Shown here in pieces: positions 1 through 7,620 of a stretch of 21,761 bases of DNA; positions within the stretch are counted from its first letter, which is position 1, and every line of letters starts with the position of its first letter. The translations under genes were made by a program, and so were the position numbers. This DNA comes from Gammaproteobacteria bacterium (GTDB lineage: Bacteria; Pseudomonadota; Gammaproteobacteria; Thiohalomonadales; Thiohalomonadaceae), in the NCBI GenBank assembly GCA_026193675.1, contig JAPHSO010000103.1, forward strand, positions 1-21,761. The letters run 5' to 3'. Under the pieces are notes generated by a model that was not told the origin of the DNA, searched no databases, and saw only the letters and a program-made list of their open reading frames with translations.

Positions 1-121
1 GTGCCAGCCCCTTTTCACAGGTTTCACAGAGATCGATTGCCACCCCATCGACAAGCTGCCCTTCGCCACTACAGAGAAGACATTGGGGGGGATAGATTGC
101 CGCTAACAGCCTCTGCTGCAA
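1..121 (-). CDS. comF: ComF family phosphoribosyltransferase, N-terminal fragment
   Basis: Only the first 40 codons are inside the window; the gene continues past the left edge on the minus strand. The translation has two CxxC pairs (C14/C17 and C32/C35 from the TTG start) in the setting YPPQCLLCSGEG...IDLCETCEKGL, which is the N-terminal zinc-ribbon of ComF/GntX-type proteins. ComF homologues act in natural DNA uptake and have a C-terminal phosphoribosyltransferase domain, not visible here. I chose the TTG at 121-119 because AAAAGGGA (138-131 on the minus strand) lies 9 bases upstream and the resulting start (MQQRLLAAIYPPQC) resembles ComF starts. An in-frame GTG at 181-179 would add 20 residues. 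No ATG is available. The gene is divergent from bioB, an arrangement known in other gammaproteobacteria. The family call is fairly firm; the start is less so. Confidence 0.72.
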   Translation of the reverse strand, partial: MQQRLLAAIYPPQCLLCSGEGQLVDGVAIDLCETCEKGLA

Positions 122-152
122 CCGGACTAGTCCCTTTTGCCACGGTAAACGA

Positions 153-158
153 TATAAT
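153..158 (+). promoter_or_regulatory. Candidate -10 element for the bio operon
   Basis: A perfect TATAAT lies in the divergent comF/bioB gap, followed at once by the palindrome GGCGCC (159-164). Transcription would start near 165 and give a leader of about 50 bases before bioB. No good -35 hexamer sits 16-18 bases upstream (GTCCCT at 130-135 is poor), so the promoter may need an activator or may not be real. I do not see a complete BirA operator (paired GTAAAC/GTTTAC arms), only the left-like half GGTAAAC at 144-150. Confidence 0.35.
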
Positions 159-214
159 GGCGCCACTAATACCAACTCCACATCCTGTGCCTGACTCCAA
201 ATAGTGAATCTATC

Positions 215-1183
215 ATGACCCAAACCGCAACAAAAATCAGCAACTCCACCCCAATGTGGACCCTCCAAGAGGTTGAGGCGCTATTTAGTACACCGTTTAA
301 TGATCTCCTTTTCAGAGCACAACAGGTCCATCGCGAGAACTTTGATCCCAACCAGGTGCAGATGAGCACTCTGATCAACATCAAGACCGGTGGTTGTGCC
401 GAGGACTGTAGCTACTGCTCACAGAGCGCCCACTACGACACCCCGCTCGACCGAGAGGCGCTGATTGAGGTCGACAAGGTGATCGCCGAGGCCAAAAAGG
501 CCAAAGATTCTGGCTCAACCCGCTTCTGCATGGGTGCCGCCTGGCGCAAGCCTAAGGCCAACGACCTGCAGGTGGTGCTGGAGATGATCAAGGGGGTGAA
601 AGAGCTCGGTATGGAGAGTTGTGTCACCCTCGGTATGCTTGAAGAGGAGCATGTCGCTCTACTCAAGGAGGCGGGACTCGACTACTACAACCACAATGTC
701 GACACCTCACCCGAGTATTATGACAAGGTGGTCACCACCCGCACCTTCAGTGACCGAATCGCCACTATCAATCGCGTACAGGATGCCGGTATTCGAGTCT
801 GCTCTGGCGGCATATTGGGGATGGGTGAATCACGCCGCGACCGTGGCGCAATGCTGATGGAGCTGGCTAATCTCAGTCCACAACCACAGAGCGTACCGAT
901 CAATCTGCTGGTTAAAATCCATGGCACCCCCCTTGCCGATAGCCCTGAACTCGATATCTTTGAATTTATCCGCACCATCGCTGTGGCACGAATTCTACTG
1001 CCCGCCTCTTATGTACGTCTCTCGGCGGGCCGAGAGCAGATGACCGATGAGGCACAGGCGCTCTGTTTCCTTGCCGGTGCCAACTCGATGTTTACCGGTG
1101 AAAAGCTACTCACAACCGAGAGTCAGGGCATCGATCACGATCGCGAACTCTTTAAACGCCTTGATATTCAAGCCGAATCATAA
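215..1183 (+). CDS. bioB: Biotin synthase BioB
   Basis: Radical-SAM enzyme that inserts sulfur into dethiobiotin to form biotin, the last step of the pathway. The 322-residue protein has the cluster-binding motif C61-A-E-D-C65-S-Y-C68 for the [4Fe-4S]/SAM centre. The conserved later positions of the auxiliary [2Fe-2S] site are visible as RFCMGAAW, MESCVTLGML, RVCSGGILGMGES and YVRLSAGREQM (three Cys and one Arg). Length is slightly shorter than the E. coli enzyme (346). The ATG at 215 has no clear Shine-Dalgarno sequence (GTGAATCTATC precedes it), but the N-terminus aligns well with the family. It is the first gene of a compact biotin operon and bioF follows after 6 bases. No missing catalytic residue was noticed. 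Confidence 0.97.
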   Translation: MTQTATKISNSTPMWTLQEVEALFSTPFNDLLFRAQQVHRENFDPNQVQMSTLINIKTGGCAEDCSYCSQSAHYDTPLDREALIEVDKVIAEAKKAKDSGSTRFCMGAAWRKPKANDLQVVLEMIKGVKELGMESCVTLGMLEEEHVALLKEAGLDYYNHNVDTSPEYYDKVVTTRTFSDRIATINRVQDAGIRVCSGGILGMGESRRDRGAMLMELANLSPQPQSVPINLLVKIHGTPLADSPELDIFEFIRTIAVARILLPASYVRLSAGREQMTDEAQALCFLAGANSMFTGEKLLTTESQGIDHDRELFKRLDIQAES

Positions 1184-1189
1184 CGTTCC

Positions 1190-2359
1190 ATGCGCAATCT
1201 CTCTGCAGATCTAAACGATCTTAAACGGCAGCATCGCTACCGCAGACGCAGGGTGGTTGATCTGGCCGTTGGCACTGATATCGTGATCGATGGCAGCAGA
1301 ATTAGTAATTTTAGTAGCAATGATTACCTGGGGCTTAGTCAACACCCTGAGGTTATTCGAGCAATGCAACGCGGTGTTGAGCAGTATGGCGCAGGAAGTG
1401 GCGCCGCCCATCTTATTACCGGCCACTCTAAGGCCCACCATCTACTAGAGGAGGAGCTGGCTGAACTGACCGGATACCCACGCGCCCTGCTCTTCTCTAC
1501 CGGTTATATGGCCAATCTCGGCACCATCACCTCGCTCATAGGCAAGGGTGATGCGGTGTTTGAAGATCGTCTCAACCACGCTTCGCTGATCGATGGCGGT
1601 CTCATGTCCGGCGCCCGCCTGCAGCGATATCAGCATGGCGATATCGATTCCCTACGTAATAAGCTATCAAGCTCCAAAGCCCAGGAGAGGCTGGTGATTA
1701 CCGATGGCGTTTTCAGTATGGATGGCGACATCGCTCCGCTGCCAGAACTTGCTAAGGTAACATCACAGAACGATGCCTGGCTGATGGTCGATGATGCCCA
1801 CGGATTTGGAATTTTAGGCAAGCGGGGGGCCGGCTCAGTCGCCCACTTTATGCTACAGGATCAGGTGCCTATCTATATGGCGACCCTCGGCAAGGCGGCC
1901 GGTGTCTTTGGGGCATTCGTTGCGGGAAGTGAGGAGTTGGTAGAGACCCTGATCCAGCGCGCCCGCTCCTACATCTATACCACTGCCATACCGCCAGCCG
2001 TGGCAGAGGCGCTACGGGCCAGTCTTAAAATAATTCAAAATGACAATGAGCGACGTGAACAGCTCCATGCTCACATTAAATATTTCCGTAGTGGTGCATC
2101 CGAACTTGGGCTACAGCTACTCAATTCACCGACAGCGATTCAGCCCATTTTGGTGGGTAGCAATGAGGCGACAGTGGAGATAAGCCGCAGACTGTTTGAT
2201 GCCGGATTTGCCGTTAGCGCCATCCGACCACCGACAGTACCCGAGGGTAGTGCACGTCTGCGTATCACCCTTTCGGCCAACCATAGCGAAGAGCAGATTG
2301 ACAAACTTTTAGATGCACTACACCAGTGCTGCCCAACATCGGAGGGGAGCTATGCTTAA
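1190..2359 (+). CDS. bioF: 8-amino-7-oxononanoate synthase BioF
   Basis: PLP-dependent condensation of pimeloyl-ACP (or -CoA) with L-alanine to give KAPA (8-amino-7-oxononanoate). The 389-residue protein is the usual size for the alpha-oxoamine synthase family. Visible active-site elements are SSNDYLGLS near residue 42, H130 in RLNHAS, the MVDDAHGFG motif (D201, H204) and the PLP lysine K235 in ATLGKAAGVFGAF. The start at 1190 is 6 bases after the bioB stop and has a poor ribosome site, so translation probably depends on coupling to bioB. The 3' end overlaps bioH by 8 bases, and the bioH ribosome site (GGAGGGGAG) lies inside the last bioF codons. BioF is unlikely to be confused with Kbl or HemA here because of the biotin neighbours. 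Confidence 0.97.
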   Translation: MRNLSADLNDLKRQHRYRRRRVVDLAVGTDIVIDGSRISNFSSNDYLGLSQHPEVIRAMQRGVEQYGAGSGAAHLITGHSKAHHLLEEELAELTGYPRALLFSTGYMANLGTITSLIGKGDAVFEDRLNHASLIDGGLMSGARLQRYQHGDIDSLRNKLSSSKAQERLVITDGVFSMDGDIAPLPELAKVTSQNDAWLMVDDAHGFGILGKRGAGSVAHFMLQDQVPIYMATLGKAAGVFGAFVAGSEELVETLIQRARSYIYTTAIPPAVAEALRASLKIIQNDNERREQLHAHIKYFRSGASELGLQLLNSPTAIQPILVGSNEATVEISRRLFDAGFAVSAIRPPTVPEGSARLRITLSANHSEEQIDKLLDALHQCCPTSEGSYA

Positions 2360-3113
2360 TATCACCAGTATGGGCGCTGGACCCGATCTGGTTCTCCTGC
2401 ATGGTTGGGGGCTCAATCAAGCGATATGGCAGGGGGTGGTTGAGCAGTTAGCGAGTCATCACACACTACACTTTGTCGACCTGCCCGGATATGGCACCAA
2501 CAACGGGTGGGCCGGCCTGCAGGATCTCAACACGATCACTCAGGCGGTCATCAACTCGGTGCCCGAAGGGGCTGTCTGGCTCGGTTGGTCACTTGGAGGC
2601 ATGGTCGCCCTGAACGCTGCCGCCGAAGGTGCCAACATATCAAAACTGATCATCACCGCCTCTTCACCCAAGTTTTGTCAGGGGGGAGACTGGCACGCAG
2701 GTATTGAGCCCCAAGTCCTTGAGCAGTTTGCCGATGATCTGAAGGAGAACCACAAACTCACGCTGCTACGTTTTTTGGCGCTACAGGCGCGTGGCTCAGA
2801 TAAGGCGCGCGATGAGATCCGTATTCTGCGAGAGTCGGTCTTTGTACATGGGGAGCCCAGCGCCAAAACGCTCGCAGCGGGGCTAGATATTCTCCAATAT
2901 GACGATCTACGGCTAACCGCACCCCACATCAACCAACCGACGCTCGTTATCTATGGCCTGAGAGATACGCTGATACCGGTCGAGGCGATCGACTGGTTTG
3001 CGCACAATCTGAGCCACTGCTCCATCAAGGAGATTATCGGTGCCGGTCACGCCCCATTCCTCTCACACCCCGAGCAATTTATTGCTGCAATCGATCGGTT
3101 TTGCGATGAGTAG
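2352..3113 (+). CDS. bioH: Pimeloyl-ACP methyl ester carboxylesterase BioH
   Basis: Alpha/beta hydrolase that removes the methyl group from pimeloyl-ACP methyl ester, ending the BioC-BioH route to the pimelate moiety. The 253-residue product has HGWGLN at 17-22 (oxyanion region), the nucleophile S80 in GWSLGG, D205 in YGLRDTLIPV and H233 in GAGHAPFLSHP. These are the BioH triad at nearly the same positions as in E. coli. I chose the ATG at 2352 over an upstream in-frame ATG at 2313 because GGAGGGGAG (2341-2349) precedes it directly and the protein then starts like BioH. It overlaps bioF by 8 bases and bioC by 8 bases. Its position between bioF and bioC, rather than elsewhere on the chromosome as in E. 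coli, supports the function. Confidence 0.95.
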   Translation: MLNITSMGAGPDLVLLHGWGLNQAIWQGVVEQLASHHTLHFVDLPGYGTNNGWAGLQDLNTITQAVINSVPEGAVWLGWSLGGMVALNAAAEGANISKLIITASSPKFCQGGDWHAGIEPQVLEQFADDLKENHKLTLLRFLALQARGSDKARDEIRILRESVFVHGEPSAKTLAAGLDILQYDDLRLTAPHINQPTLVIYGLRDTLIPVEAIDWFAHNLSHCSIKEIIGAGHAPFLSHPEQFIAAIDRFCDE

Positions 3114-3999
3114 TCAGGCTATGAATAAAATGGCCATCGCCAGCGCCTTTGATCAGGCTGCCCCCCACTATGATGAGGCGGCCCTGCTACAACATGAGGT
3201 GGGTAGCCGCTTTATCGAACAGCTCCCGCTATTTAAAATTGAGCCTAAGCGTGTCCTCGATCTCGGTTGTGGCACCGGCCAAATTAGCCTTGCCCTGGCC
3301 AACTACTACCCCAAGGCATCAATCACCGCCCTCGATCTCGCTGAAGGGATGGTGAAGCTGACCCGGGAGCGCATCAAACCATCAAGCTTCAATATCTGGA
3401 GCCGTCCAAAGCACCAATTCCTGGTTGGCGATGCCGAGTCCCTCCCCTTTGCCGATAACAGTTTTGATCTGATCGCCTCAAGCCTCACCTTTCAGTGGTG
3501 CCGAGATCTACCACAGCTATTTGGTGAACTGCAGCGGGTACTGACCCCAGGCGGTCTACTACTATTTACGACGCTCGGCCCCGATACCCTCAAAGAGCTC
3601 CGTGCGAGCTGGCAGGCGGTCGATAGCAGTGTTCACGTCAACAGTTTTGCCGATATGCACGATGTGGGCGATGCGATGCTCTCAGGCAGGCTCGGAGACC
3701 CGGTGGTCGACATGGAGCAGATCACCATCACCTACGAAAAGGCGATCACCCTGATGCGAGATCTCAAGGCGATCGGTGCCCACAACATGAATCCTGAGCG
3801 CAGCCGAGGGCTCACCTCCCCCAAAAAGTTAAGCGCAGTTACCGCCGCCTATGAACAGTTTCGAATGGCCGATGGGATGCTGCCGGCAACCTATGAGGTG
3901 ATCTATGGCCACGCCTGGCGTGGAGAGCCACGAAAAGCTCACGCGTCAGAGCAGGATTTCGCCTTTGATATCAGTGATATCAAACCCTTCAGCGGCTGA
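3106..3999 (+). CDS. bioC: Malonyl-ACP O-methyltransferase BioC
   Basis: SAM-dependent methyltransferase that methylates the free carboxyl of malonyl-ACP, disguising it so that fatty-acid synthesis can extend it to pimeloyl-ACP methyl ester. The N-terminal segment MNKMAIASAFDQAAPHYDEAA is typical of BioC. The SAM-binding motif I is VLDLGCGTGQIS (about residues 50-61), followed by ALDLAEGMV and the GDAESLPFADNSFDL region. The start is uncertain: the ATG at 3106 overlaps bioH by 8 bases, copying the bioF-bioH junction, while the ATG at 3121 would begin MNKMAIASAF. Neither has a strong ribosome site. I give the longer form, 297 residues, which is somewhat longer than E. coli BioC (251) and has a C-terminal tail (AWRGEPRKAHASEQDFAFDI) common in non-enteric BioC proteins. 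Confidence 0.93.
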   Translation: MSSQAMNKMAIASAFDQAAPHYDEAALLQHEVGSRFIEQLPLFKIEPKRVLDLGCGTGQISLALANYYPKASITALDLAEGMVKLTRERIKPSSFNIWSRPKHQFLVGDAESLPFADNSFDLIASSLTFQWCRDLPQLFGELQRVLTPGGLLLFTTLGPDTLKELRASWQAVDSSVHVNSFADMHDVGDAMLSGRLGDPVVDMEQITITYEKAITLMRDLKAIGAHNMNPERSRGLTSPKKLSAVTAAYEQFRMADGMLPATYEVIYGHAWRGEPRKAHASEQDFAFDISDIKPFSG

Positions 4000-4020
4000 A
4001 ACGAATCATTAATTACGGAT

Positions 4021-4698
4021 ATGGCTAACGGATTCTTCATTACAGGCACCGATACAGGCATCGGTAAAAGCTGGTGTTCGGCAGCTTTGATATGGAAACT
4101 GCAACAGCAGGGATTTAACGTAGCGGGGATGAAGCCCATCGCCAGCGGCTGTGTGGAGACCGCAGAGGGGCTGAAAAATGAGGATGCGCTACTGCTACAG
4201 CAGTTCTCCTCACAGCCGATACCCTACAGTGAGATCAACCCTTACGCTTTCAAACCGGCCATTGCACCGCATATCGCCGCCGAACAGGCAGACATTTGTA
4301 TCAATCTTGAGTCTATCAAGCAGAATTTTGATGTCATCTCAAGCAGATTTGATTTCACCATTGTCGAGGGTGTAGGTGGCTGGCTTGTCCCTCTAAATGA
4401 CCAACAGAGCGTGGCAGATCTCGCCACCACTCTTGGTTTACCGGTGATTATGGTGGTCGGCATTCGACTCGGCTGTATCAACCACGCCCTGCTTACCGCC
4501 CAGCAGATCCAGCAGAGCGGTTGCCAACTGGTAGGCTGGATCGCCAACACCACCGATGTCGAGATGAAAGAGATACAACGCAACATTGAGACTATTGATG
4601 CAATGGTCGACGCCCCCCTGCTCGGAACCACCCCCTTTCTAAAGCAGTTTGATCAGCAACAGCTCGCTGCAGCCATCGACATCAATACGCTGATATAG
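4021..4698 (+). CDS. bioD: Dethiobiotin synthetase BioD
   Basis: ATP-dependent closure of the ureido ring of DAPA with CO2 to form dethiobiotin, the substrate of BioB. The 225-residue protein has the P-loop GTDTGIGKS (residues 9-17), the catalytic-lysine segment GMKPIASG (K38), the substrate loop PYAFKPAIAPHIAA and the VEGVGGWLVPL switch (E116). These match BioD in order and spacing. The start at 4021 follows bioC by 21 bases, with a weak ribosome site (ACGGAT). It is the last gene of the operon, and a 202-base gap follows before argS. bioA, needed to make its DAPA substrate, is not in the window and must be elsewhere or replaced. Confidence 0.96.
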   Translation: MANGFFITGTDTGIGKSWCSAALIWKLQQQGFNVAGMKPIASGCVETAEGLKNEDALLLQQFSSQPIPYSEINPYAFKPAIAPHIAAEQADICINLESIKQNFDVISSRFDFTIVEGVGGWLVPLNDQQSVADLATTLGLPVIMVVGIRLGCINHALLTAQQIQQSGCQLVGWIANTTDVEMKEIQRNIETIDAMVDAPLLGTTPFLKQFDQQQLAAAIDINTLI

Positions 4699-4900
4699 AA
4701 CCAGATTACCTGCTTTTTTCACAAGAACAGATCAACTCTATCAAGAGGCGTCATCACTCACGCAATCCCAGGTGAAGGGTGCCGACTCAGGGGAATGTCA
4801 CCCGCGCCTGATCGCAATTGAAATTTATCGTCCACGAATGAGCTGAACCACCCCATGTCTGGTAGAATGTCGCGGTTTATTCCGCACACCTATTCGATCC
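4699..4900. other. Intergenic gap bioD-argS
   Basis: This 202-base stretch has no gene I can support. A T6 run (4714-4719) sits 16 bases after the bioD stop, but no stem precedes it, so it is not a clear terminator. In the middle are two mutually exclusive short stems sharing one right arm: GGTGA (4771-4775) with TCACC (4798-4802), or GGGTG (4777-4781) with CACCC (4799-4803). They could belong to a leader or a small RNA, but the pairing is too short to claim. The right end holds a candidate argS promoter. Confidence 0.4.
4863..4868 (+). promoter_or_regulatory. Candidate -10 element for argS
   Basis: TAGAAT (5 of 6 to consensus) lies 32 bases before the argS ATG, in GGTAGAATGTCGCGG. No convincing -35 is found at the right distance: ATGAGC at 4838-4843 has a 19-base spacer and CTGAAC at 4843-4848 only 14. 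Position and sequence fit a start site near 4875. Confidence 0.35.
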
Positions 4901-6673
4901 ATGAAACAGACGCTTCAACAACACATTACTACCGCCCTGCAACAGCTACTTGATAACGGTGAGTTTCAGTTTGAACTCCCATCTGAAGTGAGCGTTGAGC
5001 GCACCCGCGACAAATCTCACGGCGACTACGCGACCAATGTTGCACTGGTACTCAACAAGCAGGCGCAGTGCGCACCAAGAGCGCTTGCCGAAAAGATTGT
5101 GGACGCCCTTCCCGAAAGCGCTTTGATTAGTAAATGTGAGATTGCCGGCCCCGGATTTATCAATTTCACCCTAAGTGAAGATTCCAAGCTGGCGGTAATC
5201 GGTTCAGTGCTGCAGGCGGGGGAGAAGTACGGTCACAGCAATATCGGTAACGGCAAAAAGATCCAGATCGAATTTGTCTCTGCCAATCCCACCGGCCCCC
5301 TGCATGTGGGTCACGGACGTGGCGCCGCCTATGGCGCAACAGTTGCCAACTTGATGGCAGCATCAGGTTTTGATGTTCAGAGTGAGTACTACGTCAACGA
5401 TGCGGGCCGGCAGATGGATATTCTTGCCACCAGTATCTGGTTGCGCTATCTCGACCTATGCGGTCTTGAGATTAAATTCCCCAGTAACGGCTACCAGGGA
5501 GATTATGTCTGGGATATTGCGGCGACACTTCACCGTGATAACCGGGACAATTTCGCCCATCCACTCGACGCGATACTGCTCGATATTCCTGCTGATGAGC
5601 CCGATGGTGGTGATAAAGAGATCCACATAGATGCCCTCATTGTGCGTGCCAAGGGGCTGCTTGGTGATCACTATCGCACCATATTTGATGCCGGTCTTAA
5701 CACCATCCTCAGCGACATCCGTACCGATCTGGAGTCCTTCGGCGTTAAGTTTGACCGCTGGTATTCAGAACGCTCTCTGGTCGAGTCGGGGGCGGTAGAG
5801 ATTGCCACTGAAACCCTGCAGAATGCCGGCCATGTCTATAAAAAGAGTGGTGCCCTCTGGTTCCGTTCTAGTGACTTTGGTGATGAGAAGGATCGGGTTG
5901 TCTATCGTGATAACGGCATGCACACCTACTTTGCCTCGGATATCGCCTACCATATGGAAAAATTTGAGCGCGGCTTCGAGCAGGTTGTTGATGTCTGGGG
6001 TGCAGACCACCACGGCTATGTACCCCGAGTAAAAGCGGCAATCCAGGCGCTGGGGCAAAATCCCGATCAGTTCGAGGCACTACTGGTTCAGTTTGCGATC
6101 CTCTACCGTGGTGGTGAGCGGGTACAGATGTCGACCCGCTCTGGCTCCTTTGTCACCCTGCGTGAACTGCGTGAAGAGGTGGGTACCGATGCCGCACGCT
6201 TCTTCTATGTGATGCGCAAATGTGAACAGCATATGGACTTCGATCTCGATCTGGCCAAATCACAGAGTAATGATAATCCGGTCTACTATATTCAGTATGC
6301 TCACGCTCGCGTTTGCAGTGTGCTCCAGCAGCTGAGCGACAAGGCTTTAAGCTTTGATCAGACCAACGGTCTCGATAACCTTAATCTACTGGTCGAACCT
6401 CAGGAGCAGGCACTGGTCACCACCCTCGCCAAATTCCCTGAACAGGTTCAGTCGGCAGCACTCAACCGGGAGCCCCATGCACTGGCCCATTATCTGCGTG
6501 ATCTGGCCAATGAGCTCCACAGTTACTACAACGCCCACCATTTCATTGTTGATGATGGCAACCTGCGCAACGCACGACTTGCCCTCGCCATCGCAGTACG
6601 TCAGGTGATCTACAACGGCCTTGGGCTGTTGGGTGTTTCGGCACCTGAGCGTATGGACCGTGAAGCGGAGTAG
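4901..6673 (+). CDS. argS: Arginyl-tRNA synthetase
   Basis: Class I aminoacyl-tRNA synthetase charging tRNA-Arg in the cytoplasm. The 590-residue protein starts with the ArgRS-specific N-terminal tRNA-binding domain (about residues 1-90, including the SHGDYATNVAL motif). The catalytic core follows with EFVSANPTGPLHVGHGRGA, where HVGH (135-138) is the HIGH signature. The second signature is VQMSTRSGSFVTL around M410-R413: the canonical KMSK lysine is replaced, as in many bacterial ArgRS. The C-terminal DALR anticodon-binding domain is visible from about residue 465 (YIQYAHARVCSVLQQL ... ELHSYYNAH) to the end. Length is close to E. coli ArgS (577). The start at 4901 has no obvious ribosome site. 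The SPOR-domain gene follows after 14 bases. Confidence 0.97.
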   Translation: MKQTLQQHITTALQQLLDNGEFQFELPSEVSVERTRDKSHGDYATNVALVLNKQAQCAPRALAEKIVDALPESALISKCEIAGPGFINFTLSEDSKLAVIGSVLQAGEKYGHSNIGNGKKIQIEFVSANPTGPLHVGHGRGAAYGATVANLMAASGFDVQSEYYVNDAGRQMDILATSIWLRYLDLCGLEIKFPSNGYQGDYVWDIAATLHRDNRDNFAHPLDAILLDIPADEPDGGDKEIHIDALIVRAKGLLGDHYRTIFDAGLNTILSDIRTDLESFGVKFDRWYSERSLVESGAVEIATETLQNAGHVYKKSGALWFRSSDFGDEKDRVVYRDNGMHTYFASDIAYHMEKFERGFEQVVDVWGADHHGYVPRVKAAIQALGQNPDQFEALLVQFAILYRGGERVQMSTRSGSFVTLRELREEVGTDAARFFYVMRKCEQHMDFDLDLAKSQSNDNPVYYIQYAHARVCSVLQQLSDKALSFDQTNGLDNLNLLVEPQEQALVTTLAKFPEQVQSAALNREPHALAHYLRDLANELHSYYNAHHFIVDDGNLRNARLALAIAVRQVIYNGLGLLGVSAPERMDREAE

Positions 6674-6687
6674 TCTGAAGATAATCC

Positions 6688-7293
6688 ATGGGTGCTAGAA
6701 ACGACTACGCCAAAAAGACCACCTCCCGTGGCGCTCCCCGCAGTAGCAGTCGCCGTGGAGGCAGCAGCCAAAAGGCTGTTCCGGGATGGATATGGCTGCT
6801 GGCAGGGCTCTCTATTGGCCTGTTTATCGCCTTTTTAGTCTCTATTGCCGATCAGGAGATAGGTTCAAAGCGGGCCTCCTCTGCCCAGAAAGAGAGCTCA
6901 AAAAAGAGAAGCGGCAGGGCCGATCCCAAAAAAGAGAGTCCGGCCAAAGCAACTCGTGATGGGGTTAAGTTTGATTTCTACCACATCCTGCCAGAGATGG
7001 AGCTGGTGCTACCTGCAGATGAGGTGGAGCCCAACACCAAAAGCGCAGCCATTGCCACCCAATACATCATTCAGGTCGGCTCTTTTAAGAATGCTGCTGA
7101 CGCCGAATCACGACGGGCGGAGCTGTTCCTGCTCAACTTCGAGCCATCGGTACAGACCGTTACCATTGATGGCAAGCAGAGCTGGCACCGTGTTCGCCTT
7201 GGACCATTTATTGATCGCCGCAAACTTGATCTGGCGCAACGTCAACTCCAGAACAGTGATATCGACTTTATAACCCTTAAAGAGCGCAGATAA
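6688..7293 (+). CDS. FtsN-like SPOR-domain membrane protein
   Basis: A 201-residue bitopic inner-membrane protein. It has a basic, Ser/Arg-rich cytoplasmic tail (residues 1-30, starting MGARNDYAKKTT), one transmembrane helix (about 32-53, VPGWIWLLAGLSIGLFIAFL), a Lys/Ser/Glu-rich periplasmic linker (about 58-120) and a C-terminal SPOR domain (about 124-199, starting YIIQVGSFKNAADAESRRAEL and including WHRVRLGPF). SPOR domains bind denuded peptidoglycan at the division septum. The topology, the DYAKK start and the place directly after argS are those of the divisome protein FtsN. It is shorter than E. coli FtsN (319) because the linker is short. The essential FtsN helix region that contacts FtsA/FtsQLB cannot be identified by eye, so I name it FtsN-like. 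cyaY starts 3 bases after the stop. Confidence 0.85.
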   Translation: MGARNDYAKKTTSRGAPRSSSRRGGSSQKAVPGWIWLLAGLSIGLFIAFLVSIADQEIGSKRASSAQKESSKKRSGRADPKKESPAKATRDGVKFDFYHILPEMELVLPADEVEPNTKSAAIATQYIIQVGSFKNAADAESRRAELFLLNFEPSVQTVTIDGKQSWHRVRLGPFIDRRKLDLAQRQLQNSDIDFITLKERR

Positions 7294-7296
7294 GAG

Positions 7297-7620
7297 ATGA
7301 CTGAGAGCGAATTTAACCAGCAGATTGATGCCACCCTGTTACAGATTGAGGAGAGCCTTGATGAGTGTGAGGTCGATATCGACTACGAAAATAGTGCCGG
7401 CATTCTCACCCTTGAGTTAGAGAATGGTTCGCAGGTGATCATCAATCGTCAAATCGCCACCCAACAGTTATGGGTGGCTGCCATTGATGGCGGTTATCAC
7501 TTCGATTATTCAGAAGATGCCGGCCAATGGCAGCTCGATCGCGATGGTTCTGAGCTTTACGTGGTTCTTAATCGCCTGCTCACCCAACAGAGTGGTGAGC
7601 CGGTCAAACTGGCCCCATGA
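7297..7620 (+). CDS. cyaY: Frataxin-like iron-sulfur cluster protein CyaY
   Basis: A 107-residue bacterial frataxin. The N-terminal acidic helix (ESEFNQQIDATLLQIEESLDE, with further Glu/Asp to residue 28) gives the iron-binding ridge. It is followed by beta-strand segments GILTLELENGSQVIINRQ, QQLWVAAIDGGYHFDY and WQLDRDGSELYVVLNRLL, which align to E. coli CyaY nearly end to end, including the final TQQSGEPVKL. CyaY modulates iron delivery and desulfurase activity during Fe-S cluster assembly. It begins 3 bases after the SPOR gene and overlaps the esterase by 4 bases (ATGA). The neighbours are unrelated in function, so this is probably a housekeeping run of genes rather than a pathway. Identity is confident. 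Confidence 0.93.
   Translation: MTESEFNQQIDATLLQIEESLDECEVDIDYENSAGILTLELENGSQVIINRQIATQQLWVAAIDGGYHFDYSEDAGQWQLDRDGSELYVVLNRLLTQQSGEPVKLAP

Noticed and set aside
130..180. BirA operator upstream of bioB
   Set aside because: Only one half-like sequence (GGTAAAC) is present; no matching GTTTAC arm occurs 14-16 bases away.
1..204. Plus-strand open frame of 67 codons at the left edge
   Set aside because: It lies opposite the ComF zinc-ribbon coding sequence, has an Arg/His/Pro-rich random-looking product and no family pattern.
2313..2351. Upstream ATG at 2313 as the bioH start
   Set aside because: It would overlap bioF by 47 bases without a ribosome site, while the ATG at 2352 follows GGAGGGGAG and gives the family N-terminus.
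4714..4719. Intrinsic terminator after bioD
   Set aside because: There is a T6 run but no stem directly before it.
5456..6080. Minus-strand frames inside argS
   Set aside because: They oppose conserved ArgRS sequence, lack ribosome sites and resemble no known protein.
6122..6140. Defective ArgRS because the KMSK lysine is missing
   Set aside because: Many bacterial ArgRS have this variant (MSTRSG type) and remain active; all other motifs are intact.
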